48,004 bases of DNA, from the NCBI GenBank assembly GCA_903951445.1, contig CAJBBZ010000106.1, positions 1 through 48,004 on the forward strand, given 5' to 3'. The notes under the pieces were generated by a model that was given only the letters and a program-made list of their open reading frames with translations, did no database searches and had not been told where the DNA came from. The translations under genes and the position numbers were made by a program. Of the stretch, positions 1 to 9,532 are shown in pieces. Each line of letters starts with the position of its first letter. The first letter of the stretch is position 1. The DNA comes from an uncultured beta proteobacterium. Lineage in GTDB: Bacteria; Pseudomonadota; Gammaproteobacteria; Burkholderiales; Burkholderiaceae_C.

Positions 1-1709
<1,709 letters not shown>

Positions 1710-1769
1710 CTACATTGCGCTTTGAAGCTGCTGCCGCTATCGCGGCGGTGCATAACGGGGCGAAAACGC

Positions 1770-2993
1770 ATGGATTTGAACGGTAAACATATTGTTTTAG
1801 GCCTGACTGGCGGCGTTGCTTGTTACAAGGCGGCGTATTTGTGCCGCCTGCTTGTCAAGGCGGGAGCAGATGTGCAAGTGGTGATGACCGAGGCGGCTGC
1901 CCAATTCATCACGCCGGTGACCATGCAGGCCCTGAGCAACCGCACCGTCTATGTATCCCAGTGGGATGCGCGCGAGCCCAACAATATGGCGCATATCAAC
2001 TTAAGCCGCGAGGCTGATGCGATTTTGGTGGCACCCGCAAGTGCTGACTTTATGGCTAAGCTCTTACATGGCCGAGCGGATGATTTGCTCAGCCTGATGT
2101 GTCTGGCGCGCCCCTTGGAGCGCGTGGCTTTGCTGTTGGCCCCGGCCATGAACCGCGAGATGTGGGCGCACCCGGCCACGCAGCGCAATATGGCGCAATT
2201 GCGCGCCGATGGCGCACACGTGCTGGGCGTGGGCGAGGGCGACCAGGCGTGCGGCGAAACCGGCGACGGGCGCATGCTCGAGCCCGAAGAATTGCTGGAA
2301 GACCTGATCACGCACTTTCAGCCTCAAGTTTTGTCCGGGCGCCGGGTACTTATTTCGGCGGGCCCCACGTTTGAAGCCATCGACCCGGTGCGCGGAATCA
2401 CCAATTTATCCAGTGGAAAAATGGGTTTTGCCTTGGCCCGAGCGGCCCGGGACGCGGGTGCAGATGTCACCTTGGTCGCCGGGCCGGTCCACCTGGAGGG
2501 GCCGCGCGGTGTGCGGCGCATCAACGTGCGCTCCGCGCTGGAGATGGACGCGGCTTGCCGCGCGCAGGCCCAGCAGGCCGATGTGTTTATCGCTACCGCT
2601 GCCGTCGCCGACTGGCGCCCTGCCAGCGCGCAAACGCAAAAAATAAAAAAGCAAGGCGACGGCCAAGTGCCCAGCCTTGCTTTTGTGGAAAACCCGGACA
2701 TTCTGGCCGCGATCGCGGCTTCAGAACGTGCTCGCAGCGGCGCCTTGTACTGCGTCGGCTTTGCCGCTGAAAGTCAGGATTTAGAAGCCCAGGCCACCGC
2801 CAAGCGTTTGCGCAAAGGCGTGCCTTTGCTGGTGGGCAATATCGGTCCGGCCACCTTTGGGCAGGACGACAATGCTTTGCTGCTGATCGACGCCCAGGGC
2901 ACGCTGGAAATGCCGCGCAATTCCAAGCAGGCGCTAGCGCGCATGCTGGTTCTTGATATTGCCAAGCGCCTGCCGCCCAGAGCTTTAATTTAA
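1770..2993 (+). CDS. coaBC: Bifunctional phosphopantothenoylcysteine decarboxylase / phosphopantothenate-cysteine ligase
   Basis: The protein carries out two consecutive steps of coenzyme A synthesis: CoaB joins cysteine to 4'-phosphopantothenate using CTP, and CoaC decarboxylates the product using FMN. With the ATG at 1770 (MDLNGKHIVLGLTGG) it is 407 residues, the normal length. An in-frame upstream start at 1722 only adds residues unlike the family. The CoaC half (1-185) has His75 in AHINLSREAD, APASADFMAK (88-97) and Cys161 in DQACGETGDGRM. The CoaB half (190-407) has ISAGPTFEAID, TNLSSGKMG (211-219), AAVADW and KIKK (291-294). Its CTP requirement makes the divergent pyrG a sensible neighbour, though that is coincidental in most genomes. 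Confidence 0.96.
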   Translation: MDLNGKHIVLGLTGGVACYKAAYLCRLLVKAGADVQVVMTEAAAQFITPVTMQALSNRTVYVSQWDAREPNNMAHINLSREADAILVAPASADFMAKLLHGRADDLLSLMCLARPLERVALLLAPAMNREMWAHPATQRNMAQLRADGAHVLGVGEGDQACGETGDGRMLEPEELLEDLITHFQPQVLSGRRVLISAGPTFEAIDPVRGITNLSSGKMGFALARAARDAGADVTLVAGPVHLEGPRGVRRINVRSALEMDAACRAQAQQADVFIATAAVADWRPASAQTQKIKKQGDGQVPSLAFVENPDILAAIAASERARSGALYCVGFAAESQDLEAQATAKRLRKGVPLLVGNIGPATFGQDDNALLLIDAQGTLEMPRNSKQALARMLVLDIAKRLPPRALI

Positions 2994-3152
2994 TGAAGGT
3001 CCGCATGGACCACCGTGATTTTTGATGAGCCAAGCTTTCGCGTTGGGTTTATGAACCAAACAGGCATTGACCGGTGCCCTGCAGCATGCATGGCGGTGAT
3101 GGACTGATGCAGTGGCTTTCCAGGTATTTTTTTACTTTTTTTGATTTTTCCT

Positions 3153-3599
3153 ATGCATATCGACGTCAAAATTCTCGATTCGCGGCTGGCCGATCAGTTG
3201 CCCGCCTATGCCACTGCGGGCAGCGCCGGACTGGACTTACGTGCCTGCTTAGACGCGCCACTGACCTTGCAGCCCAATGCCTGGCAATTGGTGCCCACTG
3301 GCATGGCCATGTACCTGAAGGACCCGGCCTACGCTGCACTGATCTTGCCGCGCTCAGGGCTAGGCCACAAACACGGCATCGTGCTGGGTAATTTAGTGGG
3401 TTTGATCGACAGCGATTACCAGGGCCAGCTCATGGTGAGCGCTTGGAACCGCAGCACCGTGCCCTTCGTCATCGAGCCGATGGAGCGCATTGCCCAGTTG
3501 GTCATCGTGCCGGTGGTGCAGGCGCAATTCAATATCGTGGAGGCCTTCCCTCAGTCCGAGCGCGGGGAAGGTGGCTACGGTTCGACCGGCAAAAAATAG
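3153..3599 (+). CDS. dut: Deoxyuridine 5'-triphosphate nucleotidohydrolase (dUTPase)
   Basis: dUTPase hydrolyses dUTP to dUMP and pyrophosphate, keeping uracil out of DNA and feeding dTMP synthesis. The 148-residue protein from the ATG at 3153 ([12 protein letters not shown]) carries all five trimeric dUTPase motifs: GSAGLDLRA (23-31), PRSGLG (66-71), GLIDSDYQG (83-91, with catalytic Asp86), ERIAQLV (111-117) and the C-terminal [10 protein letters not shown] (137-146). A TTG at 3141 is in frame but would add only four residues. The leader immediately upstream is T-rich and lacks a visible Shine-Dalgarno sequence. The gene lies 159 bases after coaBC on the same strand and is followed by a hairpin terminator. 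Confidence 0.97.
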   Translation: MHIDVKILDSRLADQLPAYATAGSAGLDLRACLDAPLTLQPNAWQLVPTGMAMYLKDPAYAALILPRSGLGHKHGIVLGNLVGLIDSDYQGQLMVSAWNRSTVPFVIEPMERIAQLVIVPVVQAQFNIVEAFPQSERGEGGYGSTGKK

Positions 3600-3614
3600 T
3601 CTTGAAAAAAACTA

Positions 3615-3641
3615 AAACACCAGGCCAAAAATCTGGTGTTT
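3615..3641 (+). terminator. Hairpin terminator after dut
   Basis: AAACACCAG (3615-3623) pairs perfectly with CTGGTGTTT (3633-3641) around a nine-base loop. It begins 16 bases after the dut stop and lies between two convergent genes, dut and the prolyl isomerase. An A-run precedes the stem (3605-3611), so it may act in both directions. Confidence 0.7.
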
Positions 3642-3673
3642 ATTGCCTTTAGGCGTTCGGATATTTAACGCAT

Positions 3674-4207
3674 TTAGTGTAGGGTGCGCAACCCCGGCAC
3701 AGGATCTGCCAGCGCCTCGATGCGGAAAAAGCCAGTGCCAGTGGAGCCGCGCTGGCGTTCCTCCTCAGAGGCCTCCCGCACGGATTCGACTTGCATCCGT
3801 AGGCGGATGGCGATGCCCGCAAGTGGGTGGTTAGCGTCCAGCACCACATGTTCGGGGTAAATATCGGTCACGGTGTATAGCGCCTCGCGCGGGGCCTCGG
3901 GGTGGCAACCGGCTGGCAGTGCCGAGCCTTCGATGTTCAGCCCAACTTCCAGTTCCGCCGGGAAAAGGTGCCTAGGCTCTAGAAACAGCAGTTGCTCATT
4001 AAAGTCGCCAAAGGCTTGTTCGGGCTCGATTTGCAATTGCACCGTAGCACCGACTTCGTGGCCTTGCAGCGCTTCTTCGATGGCAGGGAGTAAATCTTTG
4101 CCGCCGACCAAAAACTCGACCGGCTCGTCTAAAACGTCCAATTCCTCGCCCAGGGTGTCGCTTAAAACCCAGGTCAGCGCGACGACGCAGTGTGATGTGA
4201 TTTCCAT
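3674..4207 (-). CDS. slyD: FKBP-type peptidyl-prolyl cis-trans isomerase, SlyD-like
   Basis: This is a cytoplasmic prolyl isomerase and chaperone of the SlyD/FkpB group. The 177-residue protein starts MEITSHCVVALTWVL and contains the FKBP core split by an insert-in-flap domain: LGEELDVLDEP, FLVGGKDLLPAIEEALQGH, then the substrate-binding insert around EQAFGDFNEQLL. The C-terminal third is not the His/Cys-rich metal-binding tail of E. coli SlyD, so nickel delivery is not suggested. It is divergent from the RoxA-type oxygenase at 4257 with a 49-base gap, so the promoters must be back to back. Family assignment is firm; the exact subgroup name is less so. Confidence 0.88.
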   Translation of the reverse strand: MEITSHCVVALTWVLSDTLGEELDVLDEPVEFLVGGKDLLPAIEEALQGHEVGATVQLQIEPEQAFGDFNEQLLFLEPRHLFPAELEVGLNIEGSALPAGCHPEAPREALYTVTDIYPEHVVLDANHPLAGIAIRLRMQVESVREASEEERQRGSTGTGFFRIEALADPVPGLRTLH

Positions 4208-4256
4208 CGGACAATTGTCGCAGTTTCTATCTGCCTCGTTTTACCAAGGATCCCTT

Positions 4257-5393
4257 ATGCAAGTTGATCAGCCCCTACCGCTTTTAGGCGGTTTGTCACC
4301 GGCGCAGTTCATGAAGCGCTATTGGCATAAAAAGCCATTGCTTATCCGTCAGGCGATACCCGGCATGCAGCCCTTGTTGGAACGCGGTGAACTACTCGAT
4401 CTGGCGGCGCGCGATGATGTGCAATCCCGCCTGGTGATCCAGCAGGGCATATCGGCCAAGTCGCCTTGGCGCATGCGCCAAGGCCCTTTTGCCCGGCGCA
4501 GTCTGCCGCCTTTTAAAAAACCCGGCTGGACGCTGCTGGTCCAAAGCGTGGACTTCCTGGACGCGCGCGTGCAGGCCTTGCGCGAGCAATTTCGCTTCGT
4601 GCCGGACGCGCGTCTGGACGACATCATGATCAGCTATGCCAGCGACGGCGGGGGCGTGGGACCGCATTTCGACAGCTATGACGTGTTTTTATTGCAAGTG
4701 CAGGGTCGGCGGCGCTGGCGCATCGGCCGCCAAAAAGATTTGACGCTGCAAGCAGGCATGCCTTTGAAAATATTGGCCGATTTCCAGCCTGAACAAGAGT
4801 TTGTGCTGGAAGCCGGCGACATGTTGTACCTCCCGCCTCGCTACGCCCATGATGGCGTGGCGCAGGGTGAGTGCATGACCTATTCCATAGGCTTTCGCGC
4901 ACCCGACCAAGTGGAGTTGGCGCAGTCCTTGTTGCAGGGCATGGCGGAACAACTTGCCGACGTTATGGCGTCCAAGCGCTACCGCGATCCCGGCCAGACA
5001 GCCGCCGCACACCCTGCGCACATTCCCGCCGAGCTCCAAGCATTTGCCCAAGAGGCGCTGCACCAGGCTTTGCGCGACCCGCATCTGTTGGCACGCACTT
5101 TGGGCGAGCAACTGAGCGAACCTTCAGCAGCGGTCTGGTTCCAGCCACCAGACACAGTTACTGGCCTACAACGCGGTGTGTGCTTGGATCGAGGCACACG
5201 CATGCTGTACGACGATCGACACGTCTTTATGAACGGTGAGAGTTTTCAAGCTTCCGGTCGGGATGCGCGATTGGTGCGTAAACTGGCCGATTGTCATTTT
5301 TTGACTTCATCGGAGTTCGCCCGCCTGAGTCCAGAGGCCGCGGACTTGTTGGGGCAATGGTTGGACTGCGGCTGGTTACAGCCCCTTGAATAA
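4257..5393 (+). CDS. roxA: Cupin/JmjC-type ribosomal oxygenase (RoxA/YcfD family, 50S protein L16 arginine hydroxylase)
   Basis: This is a 2-oxoglutarate and Fe(II) dependent oxygenase. By family knowledge it hydroxylates an arginine of ribosomal protein L16. From the ATG at 4257, preceded by AAGGA at 4246-4250, it is 378 residues, close to the E. coli enzyme. The iron-binding facial triad is visible as His137 and Asp139 in GPHFDSYDVF and His198 in PPRYAHDGVAQG. LLQVQGRRRW marks the double-stranded beta-helix, and the N-terminus has the typical YWHKKPLLIRQA. The C-terminal winged-helix part follows. The frame is open much further upstream (to 3873), but that stretch overlaps the divergent isomerase and is not coding. 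Function is inferred from family. Confidence 0.9.
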   Translation: MQVDQPLPLLGGLSPAQFMKRYWHKKPLLIRQAIPGMQPLLERGELLDLAARDDVQSRLVIQQGISAKSPWRMRQGPFARRSLPPFKKPGWTLLVQSVDFLDARVQALREQFRFVPDARLDDIMISYASDGGGVGPHFDSYDVFLLQVQGRRRWRIGRQKDLTLQAGMPLKILADFQPEQEFVLEAGDMLYLPPRYAHDGVAQGECMTYSIGFRAPDQVELAQSLLQGMAEQLADVMASKRYRDPGQTAAAHPAHIPAELQAFAQEALHQALRDPHLLARTLGEQLSEPSAAVWFQPPDTVTGLQRGVCLDRGTRMLYDDRHVFMNGESFQASGRDARLVRKLADCHFLTSSEFARLSPEAADLLGQWLDCGWLQPLE

Positions 5394-5491
5394 GTCAAAA
5401 AAGTATGGTTTTCGTGTAGAAAACTGGTTTAAATGAGCACTTTTGTGGTGCGCCCTTTCTTATGCAAAGGGTTTACCCGAATCTGATCTTG

Positions 5492-5497
5492 TATAAT
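5492..5497 (+). promoter_or_regulatory. Candidate -10 box upstream of the small lipoprotein
   Basis: A perfect TATAAT lies in the 211-base gap between the oxygenase and the 55-residue lipoprotein, about 107 bases before the latter's ATG. No convincing -35 hexamer is seen at 16-18 bases. If used, it gives a leader of roughly 100 bases. Confidence 0.4.
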
Positions 5498-5604
5498 TAT
5501 GGGCTCTGGCGAAAAGAGATCGAATGCTTTTTGTCGGGGTTTGGGCGGCACGCCGTCTGAGCAATTTCCGGAAATTGTTTCGTTAACTCAATTACTTTCA
5601 CATC

Positions 5605-5772
5605 ATGAACAAATCACTCGTTTTGGCCGCCGTTATCGCTGCTGCTGCTTTGGCCGCTTGCGGTAAAAAAGAAGAAGCTGCTCCTGCTGCTGCTCCCGCA
5701 CCTGCTGCTGCACCTGCTGCAGACGCATCTGCTGCTGCACCTGCTGCACCGGCGTCGGAAGCTTCCAAGTAA
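5605..5772 (+). CDS. Small Ala/Pro-rich lipoprotein (55 residues)
   Basis: A short reading frame with a textbook lipoprotein signal: MNKSLVLAAVIAAAALAAC, lipobox LAAC with Cys19, then GKKEEA and a low-complexity Ala/Pro/Ser tail ending ASEASK. The mature peptide would be about 37 residues anchored in a membrane. The residue after Cys is Gly, so there is no inner-membrane retention signal and outer-membrane sorting is possible. The DNA of the tail is a run of GCT/GCA/CCT codons. The gene stands alone between a consensus -10 box and a perfect bidirectional terminator, which argues that it is truly transcribed. I do not recognise a named family; function unknown. Confidence 0.8.
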   Translation: MNKSLVLAAVIAAAALAACGKKEEAAPAAAPAPAAAPAADASAAAPAAPASEASK

Positions 5773-5784
5773 TTTATTACTCGG

Positions 5785-5820
5785 ACGAAAAAAAACCACC
5801 GCAAGGTGGTTTTTTTTCGT
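5785..5820. terminator. Bidirectional terminator between the small lipoprotein and bamC
   Basis: ACGAAAAAAAACCACC (5785-5800) and its exact reverse complement (5805-5820) flank a GCAA tetraloop. The stem is 16 base pairs with a GC-rich apex, and both strands end in T-runs, so it should stop both the lipoprotein transcript and the minus-strand dapA-bamC transcript. Confidence 0.92.
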
Positions 5821-5861
5821 CTATCTCTTTTATTGACCGCGTACACGGCCAACAAGCCACC

Positions 5862-6953
5862 TTATTTCAGGTCGTTAGCGAGCAGCTTCAAAATAGCACG
5901 TCCCGCTTCCGTATCATCCGGCTGGCCTTTGCCGTCCAGCACTTTGACGGTGCTCTGCGTGCCCGACGATTTGATTTCAATTTGGTACTTCAGCGCAGTA
6001 TCTTTGGTGTCGCTACCCCATTTGAAATTCATGATCTTTTTCATGATCCCGCTGTCGGCATCCGGCGCTTTGTAGGCATAACGAACAAAATACAGGCCTT
6101 TGCTGCGATCGCGATCCTCTACGGTAAAGCCGGACCGGTCCAAGGTCAGGCCAACGCGGCGCCAGGCGCGGTCGAATGCTTCGCTTAGTTGCACGTAGGC
6201 ATCCGCAGTTCCGGAATTCATGACCACTGCAGCGGCCTTAGGCGCTTCGGGAGTCGCTGCGGCGGTCGCTTGGACCGTGGTCATACTCAGCTTACGCATC
6301 AGCAGGCCCAGGTATTCGGCTTCGGTTTCGGGATCCGTAGGACCGGACTGCCAGACGGTGTTGTTTGAGCGCTCGGTGGTATAGACCTCTACCATGCTGC
6401 GGTAGCTAATGAAAATTTCCGTCTCGCCATTGGCTTTGCGTTCCAAGCGCGCCCGGAATTTGCGACGCTCGGGGCTGGAGTACAGATTCTCAAACACCTT
6501 GGACAGCGCGCTGCGGATAAAGTCCTGTGGAATACGCGCCTTGTTATCCACCCATTCGGTTTCCATAATGCCCACATCAGAATGTTCGGAAGCCAGGGGG
6601 AAGCCGTTTTCCTGCCAAAAATCTTTCATGGGACTCCACAAGGCTTCTGGCGCACGCTTGACCACTAGCCAGCGCTGATTGCCGTCGCGTTCCATTCGGA
6701 TATCGCCCAAGGCGAGTGGCGCAATCGCGGCAGTGGCACTGGATGCATCAGTGGCTTTAGATCCCGCAGCGGACACCGCACCATTAACCACTGCGTACCG
6801 TGTTTCCTTGGTCAGTTGAGTCAAGTCCGGGGGAACTTCCAGTTTTGTGGGGCGGCTGGCGGACTTGTAGTCCACTTTGCTGCCTTCCAAAATGGAGCAG
6901 CCGCCCAGACTGAGGGCGGCGACAAGTAGGGCGAGGGGGAAGGTGGATTTCAC
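5862..6953 (-). CDS. bamC: Outer membrane assembly lipoprotein BamC
   Basis: BamC is a lipoprotein subunit of the BAM complex that inserts beta-barrel proteins into the outer membrane. I take the GTG at 6953 as start because AAAGG lies just upstream and the protein then begins with a proper signal peptide, MKSTFPLALLVAALSLGGC, with lipobox Cys19, giving 363 residues. After the lipobox comes the family's unstructured SKVDYKSASRPTKLEVPPDL segment that contacts BamD, then two helix-grip domains. The frame is open further upstream but would lose the signal peptide. It lies 23 bases downstream of dapA, the same order as E. coli dapA-bamC (nlpB), and ends at the bidirectional terminator. Confidence 0.93.
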   Translation of the reverse strand: MKSTFPLALLVAALSLGGCSILEGSKVDYKSASRPTKLEVPPDLTQLTKETRYAVVNGAVSAAGSKATDASSATAAIAPLALGDIRMERDGNQRWLVVKRAPEALWSPMKDFWQENGFPLASEHSDVGIMETEWVDNKARIPQDFIRSALSKVFENLYSSPERRKFRARLERKANGETEIFISYRSMVEVYTTERSNNTVWQSGPTDPETEAEYLGLLMRKLSMTTVQATAAATPEAPKAAAVVMNSGTADAYVQLSEAFDRAWRRVGLTLDRSGFTVEDRDRSKGLYFVRYAYKAPDADSGIMKKIMNFKWGSDTKDTALKYQIEIKSSGTQSTVKVLDGKGQPDDTEAGRAILKLLANDLK

Positions 6954-6976
6954 AAATAAACCTTTGGTAGCGAAAA

Positions 6977-7870
6977 TCAAATGAGGCCAGTGGACTGTAG
7001 CAAGCTGTCCAATGCCGGGCGTAGCGGTTCGCTCAATGGCGTCAGCGGCAAACGGATGGCCTGGCTGCACAAGCCCATGCGCGCCGCTGCCCACTTGACC
7101 GGGATGGGGTTAGCTTCTACAAACAAGCCTTTGTGCAGCGGCAGTAAGCGGTTTTGAATGTCCATTGCAGCGCGCGGATTGCCCGCCAAGGCCGCCACAC
7201 ACAATTCGTGCATCAGGCGCGGCGCGATGTTGGCCGTCACGCTGACATTGCCGTGGCCGCCGCAGAGCATTAGGGCGACCGCGGTGGGGTCGTCGCCGGA
7301 GTAAATCGCAAAACCTTCGGGGGCTTCTTTGATCAGCCACTGCGCCCGCTCAATATTGCCGGTGGCTTCTTTGATGCCCACAATGCCGGGCACTTGGGCC
7401 AGGCGCAATACCGTGTCGTGTGCCATATCGGCGACGGTGCGTCCGGGTACGTTGTAGAGCACCATAGGCAGGTCTACGGCGCGGGCGATGGCACTGAAGT
7501 GCTGGAACAAGCCTTCTTGGGTAGGTCGGTTGTAATAGGGCACCACTTGCAACTGGCAATTGGCGCCTACCGATTTGGCAAACTCGGCCAGCTCAATGGC
7601 CTCTTTGGTGGAGTTGGCACCACAACCGGCCATGATGGGCACCCGGCCTGCCGCTTGTTGCACCGATACGCGGATGATTTCGCAATGTTCTTCTACGGTG
7701 ACCGTGGGCGACTCGCCGGTAGTACCGACGACGCAAATGCAATCGGTGCCTTCCTGGATGTGCCAGTCGATCAGACGCCGCAGGGCCGCATAGTCCACAG
7801 CACCATCGTCCAGCATGGGGGTAATCAAGGCAACAATGCTGCCGCGGATCGGTGAAAAATTCGATGGCAT
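6977..7870 (-). CDS. dapA: 4-hydroxy-tetrahydrodipicolinate synthase
   Basis: DapA condenses pyruvate with aspartate semialdehyde, the committing step of lysine and diaminopimelate synthesis in the cytoplasm. The 297-residue protein starts [19 protein letters not shown]. Visible active-site elements are VVGTTGES (Thr50/Thr51), [18 protein letters not shown] (Tyr139, Arg144) and the Schiff-base lysine in GIKEATGN (Lys167). Diaminopimelate feeds peptidoglycan, so pairing with the envelope-assembly gene bamC is a common arrangement. The gene starts 47 bases after the methyltransferase stop and probably belongs to the same minus-strand transcript. Confidence 0.97.
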   Translation of the reverse strand: MPSNFSPIRGSIVALITPMLDDGAVDYAALRRLIDWHIQEGTDCICVVGTTGESPTVTVEEHCEIIRVSVQQAAGRVPIMAGCGANSTKEAIELAEFAKSVGANCQLQVVPYYNRPTQEGLFQHFSAIARAVDLPMVLYNVPGRTVADMAHDTVLRLAQVPGIVGIKEATGNIERAQWLIKEAPEGFAIYSGDDPTAVALMLCGGHGNVSVTANIAPRLMHELCVAALAGNPRAAMDIQNRLLPLHKGLFVEANPIPVKWAAARMGLCSQAIRLPLTPLSEPLRPALDSLLQSTGLI

Positions 7871-7917
7871 GGGAAGCTTCTATAAATAGACCGCAAGTGC
7901 GGCATGGGACACGCGGC

Positions 7918-8487
7918 TCATTTTAGCGGTGCAGGCGATAGCGCAAATTCCGTTGCGCCACAGCGTTTAGCAGCGATGCGCTGCAACATGCGCGACGGGT
8001 CTGGAGCCAGCCCGCACTCGTAAGCCACGACTTGCAGGTCCTGACAGCGCTCTAACAACTCGCCGGGCTGCAATAAAAAGTCAGGGTTGCGCGGCCTGCC
8101 CCACTGTTCCTGGCCGGATGCAAATGTTTCGTAAAGAAGTACGCCGCCCGGCGCCAGACTGGTCAGTAGGTCGGGCCACAAGGGGCGCCACAGGTAATTA
8201 AAAACCACCACGGCGCCAAACAGCCGGGGGCCTTGACCGTCTTGCAAGGGCCAGGTTTGGTTTTCTAGGTCGGCCTGTATTAATTCGCTGTGCGGCGCTA
8301 GCGCCTTTGCCGCTTTGACATCCACATCCACGCCAGTGACCTGGTGGCCCAGGGTATGCAGGTAATGCAAGTGCCGTCCACTGCCGCAGGCGACGTCAAG
8401 CACCCGTGATCGCGGCGGCAGCAAGTGCGCCCAACGCACCAGCCAAGGCGAGGGTGCCGCCAGCGGGCCGTCATGGTGTGGATTCAT
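7918..8487 (-). CDS. Class I SAM-dependent methyltransferase
   Basis: A 189-residue protein starting MNPHHDGPLAAPSPWLVRW, with the SAM-binding motif I VLDVACGSGRH (29-39), an acidic motif II in GVDVDVKAA, and a post-I region QADLENQTWPL. It resembles small TehB/UbiE-like methyltransferases of unknown substrate. The start is fixed by a 4-base ATGA overlap with the stop of the upstream SDR gene, which suggests translational coupling. A longer open frame upstream lies inside the SDR gene and is rejected. Substrate cannot be read from sequence. Confidence 0.87.
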   Translation of the reverse strand: MNPHHDGPLAAPSPWLVRWAHLLPPRSRVLDVACGSGRHLHYLHTLGHQVTGVDVDVKAAKALAPHSELIQADLENQTWPLQDGQGPRLFGAVVVFNYLWRPLWPDLLTSLAPGGVLLYETFASGQEQWGRPRNPDFLLQPGELLERCQDLQVVAYECGLAPDPSRMLQRIAAKRCGATEFALSPAPLK

Positions 8488-9320
8488 CGGGGCTTGACTT
8501 CGTCTTTGAGTGCATTCATGGCCATGCGCTCGACAATGCCCGGCGCGATCAATTTGATAAAGCGCCCTATCTTGCCTGCGGTGGTCATCACCACTTCGCG
8601 CTTGCGTGCTTGCATGCCTTCGATGATCAGCCGCACGCAATGGTCCACGCGCATGCCCTTGTCCTCACGCAAACCGCTGCTGCCTGCGGCCTCGCCCTTG
8701 GCGTTGAGACCGTGGTAGCGGATGCGGGTAAGTACTACGCCAGGAAACGCAATCGTGACGCTGACCCCGGCGCTCACTAACTCTGCGCGCAATGCCTCAA
8801 AAAAGCCGGTCATGGCGAATTTGGTGGCGCTGTAGGCGGTGCGTCCGGGCACGCCGATCAGCCCTGCCAGCGAGGACACTGCCACGATACGGCCCTTGCG
8901 CGCTTTCAAATAGGGCAGCGCCGCATGGGTGCACCACACGCTACCCCACAAATTTATTTGCATCAGGTTTTGGTACCAATGCAAATCGTCGGCCTGCACG
9001 TCGGCAAGCAAGGCCTGTGCGGAAACACCGGCGTTGTTCACCAGCGTGTCGATATGCCCGAAGTAGTCCAATGACTCTTTAATCAGCGCTCGGCATTGGT
9101 CTTGCTGCGCCACATCGGTCGGCACCACCAGGCAATGCGCGCCCAGCCCACGGCAATGGCCAGCGGTGCTTTCCAGACCTTGCTGCGAGCGGGCGGCCAG
9201 CACCAGGCCGAGCTTGGCGCCATGGCGCTGCGCCAGCTGGCGCGCCATTTCTGCGCCAATGCCATCGGATGCGCCGGTGATGATGACAACTTGCAAGTCG
9301 GGAGGGATGGCGGAACTCAT
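8484..9320 (-). CDS. Short-chain dehydrogenase/reductase (SDR family)
   Basis: A 278-residue classical SDR. The Rossmann glycine motif TGASDGIG is at 15-22, NNAG at 95-98, catalytic Ser in VAVSS (149-150) and YSATK with Tyr163 and Lys167. AAR at 42-44 after the second strand favours NADP(H). The C-terminal extension (TTAGKIGRFIKLIAPGIVE) resembles membrane-associated reductases of the lipid or steroid type, but no substrate can be assigned. It overlaps the methyltransferase gene by four bases and lies downstream of an MFS gene and a 53-residue membrane peptide on the same strand. Confidence 0.88.
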   Translation of the reverse strand: MSSAIPPDLQVVIITGASDGIGAEMARQLAQRHGAKLGLVLAARSQQGLESTAGHCRGLGAHCLVVPTDVAQQDQCRALIKESLDYFGHIDTLVNNAGVSAQALLADVQADDLHWYQNLMQINLWGSVWCTHAALPYLKARKGRIVAVSSLAGLIGVPGRTAYSATKFAMTGFFEALRAELVSAGVSVTIAFPGVVLTRIRYHGLNAKGEAAGSSGLREDKGMRVDHCVRLIIEGMQARKREVVMTTAGKIGRFIKLIAPGIVERMAMNALKDEVKPR

Positions 9321-9368
9321 AGGGCGATGACTTCTTTAAGTGGGAAAATAAGCGTGAAACGGGTTGCG

Positions 9369-9530
9369 CTAGAAACAAGCCCACAACTGATCTGTCAGCA
9401 TGATCACGAGCTGCGGATTGCTGTACAAATAAAACACCCCAGCCAGTAGGGCGGCCAATGCAATACCCAGCAGCAGCCCACTGACGCGCGACTTTCCCAA
9501 ATCCTCGGATACAAGTTGCTGCTCGTCCAT
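9369..9530 (-). CDS. 53-residue single-span membrane peptide
   Basis: A short frame begins with ATG two bases after the TGA of the MFS gene (TGA-GT-ATG) and encodes MDEQQLVSEDLGKSRVSGL followed by one hydrophobic helix (about residues 18-36) and a short C-terminal amphipathic tail ending WACF. No Shine-Dalgarno is visible, so translation would depend on re-initiation after the transporter. Acidic N-terminus, then Lys/Arg, then helix is a plausible membrane topology. No family is recognised. It may be an accessory of the transporter; that link is inference from position only. Confidence 0.6.
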   Translation of the reverse strand: MDEQQLVSEDLGKSRVSGLLLGIALAALLAGVFYLYSNPQLVIMLTDQLWACF

Positions 9531-9532
9531 AC

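Noticed and set aside
2998-3023. Small hairpin GGTCC-GCAT-GGACC after coaBC with a short T-run
   Set aside because: The stem is only five base pairs and the T-run is separated by seven bases, so I do not list it as a terminator.
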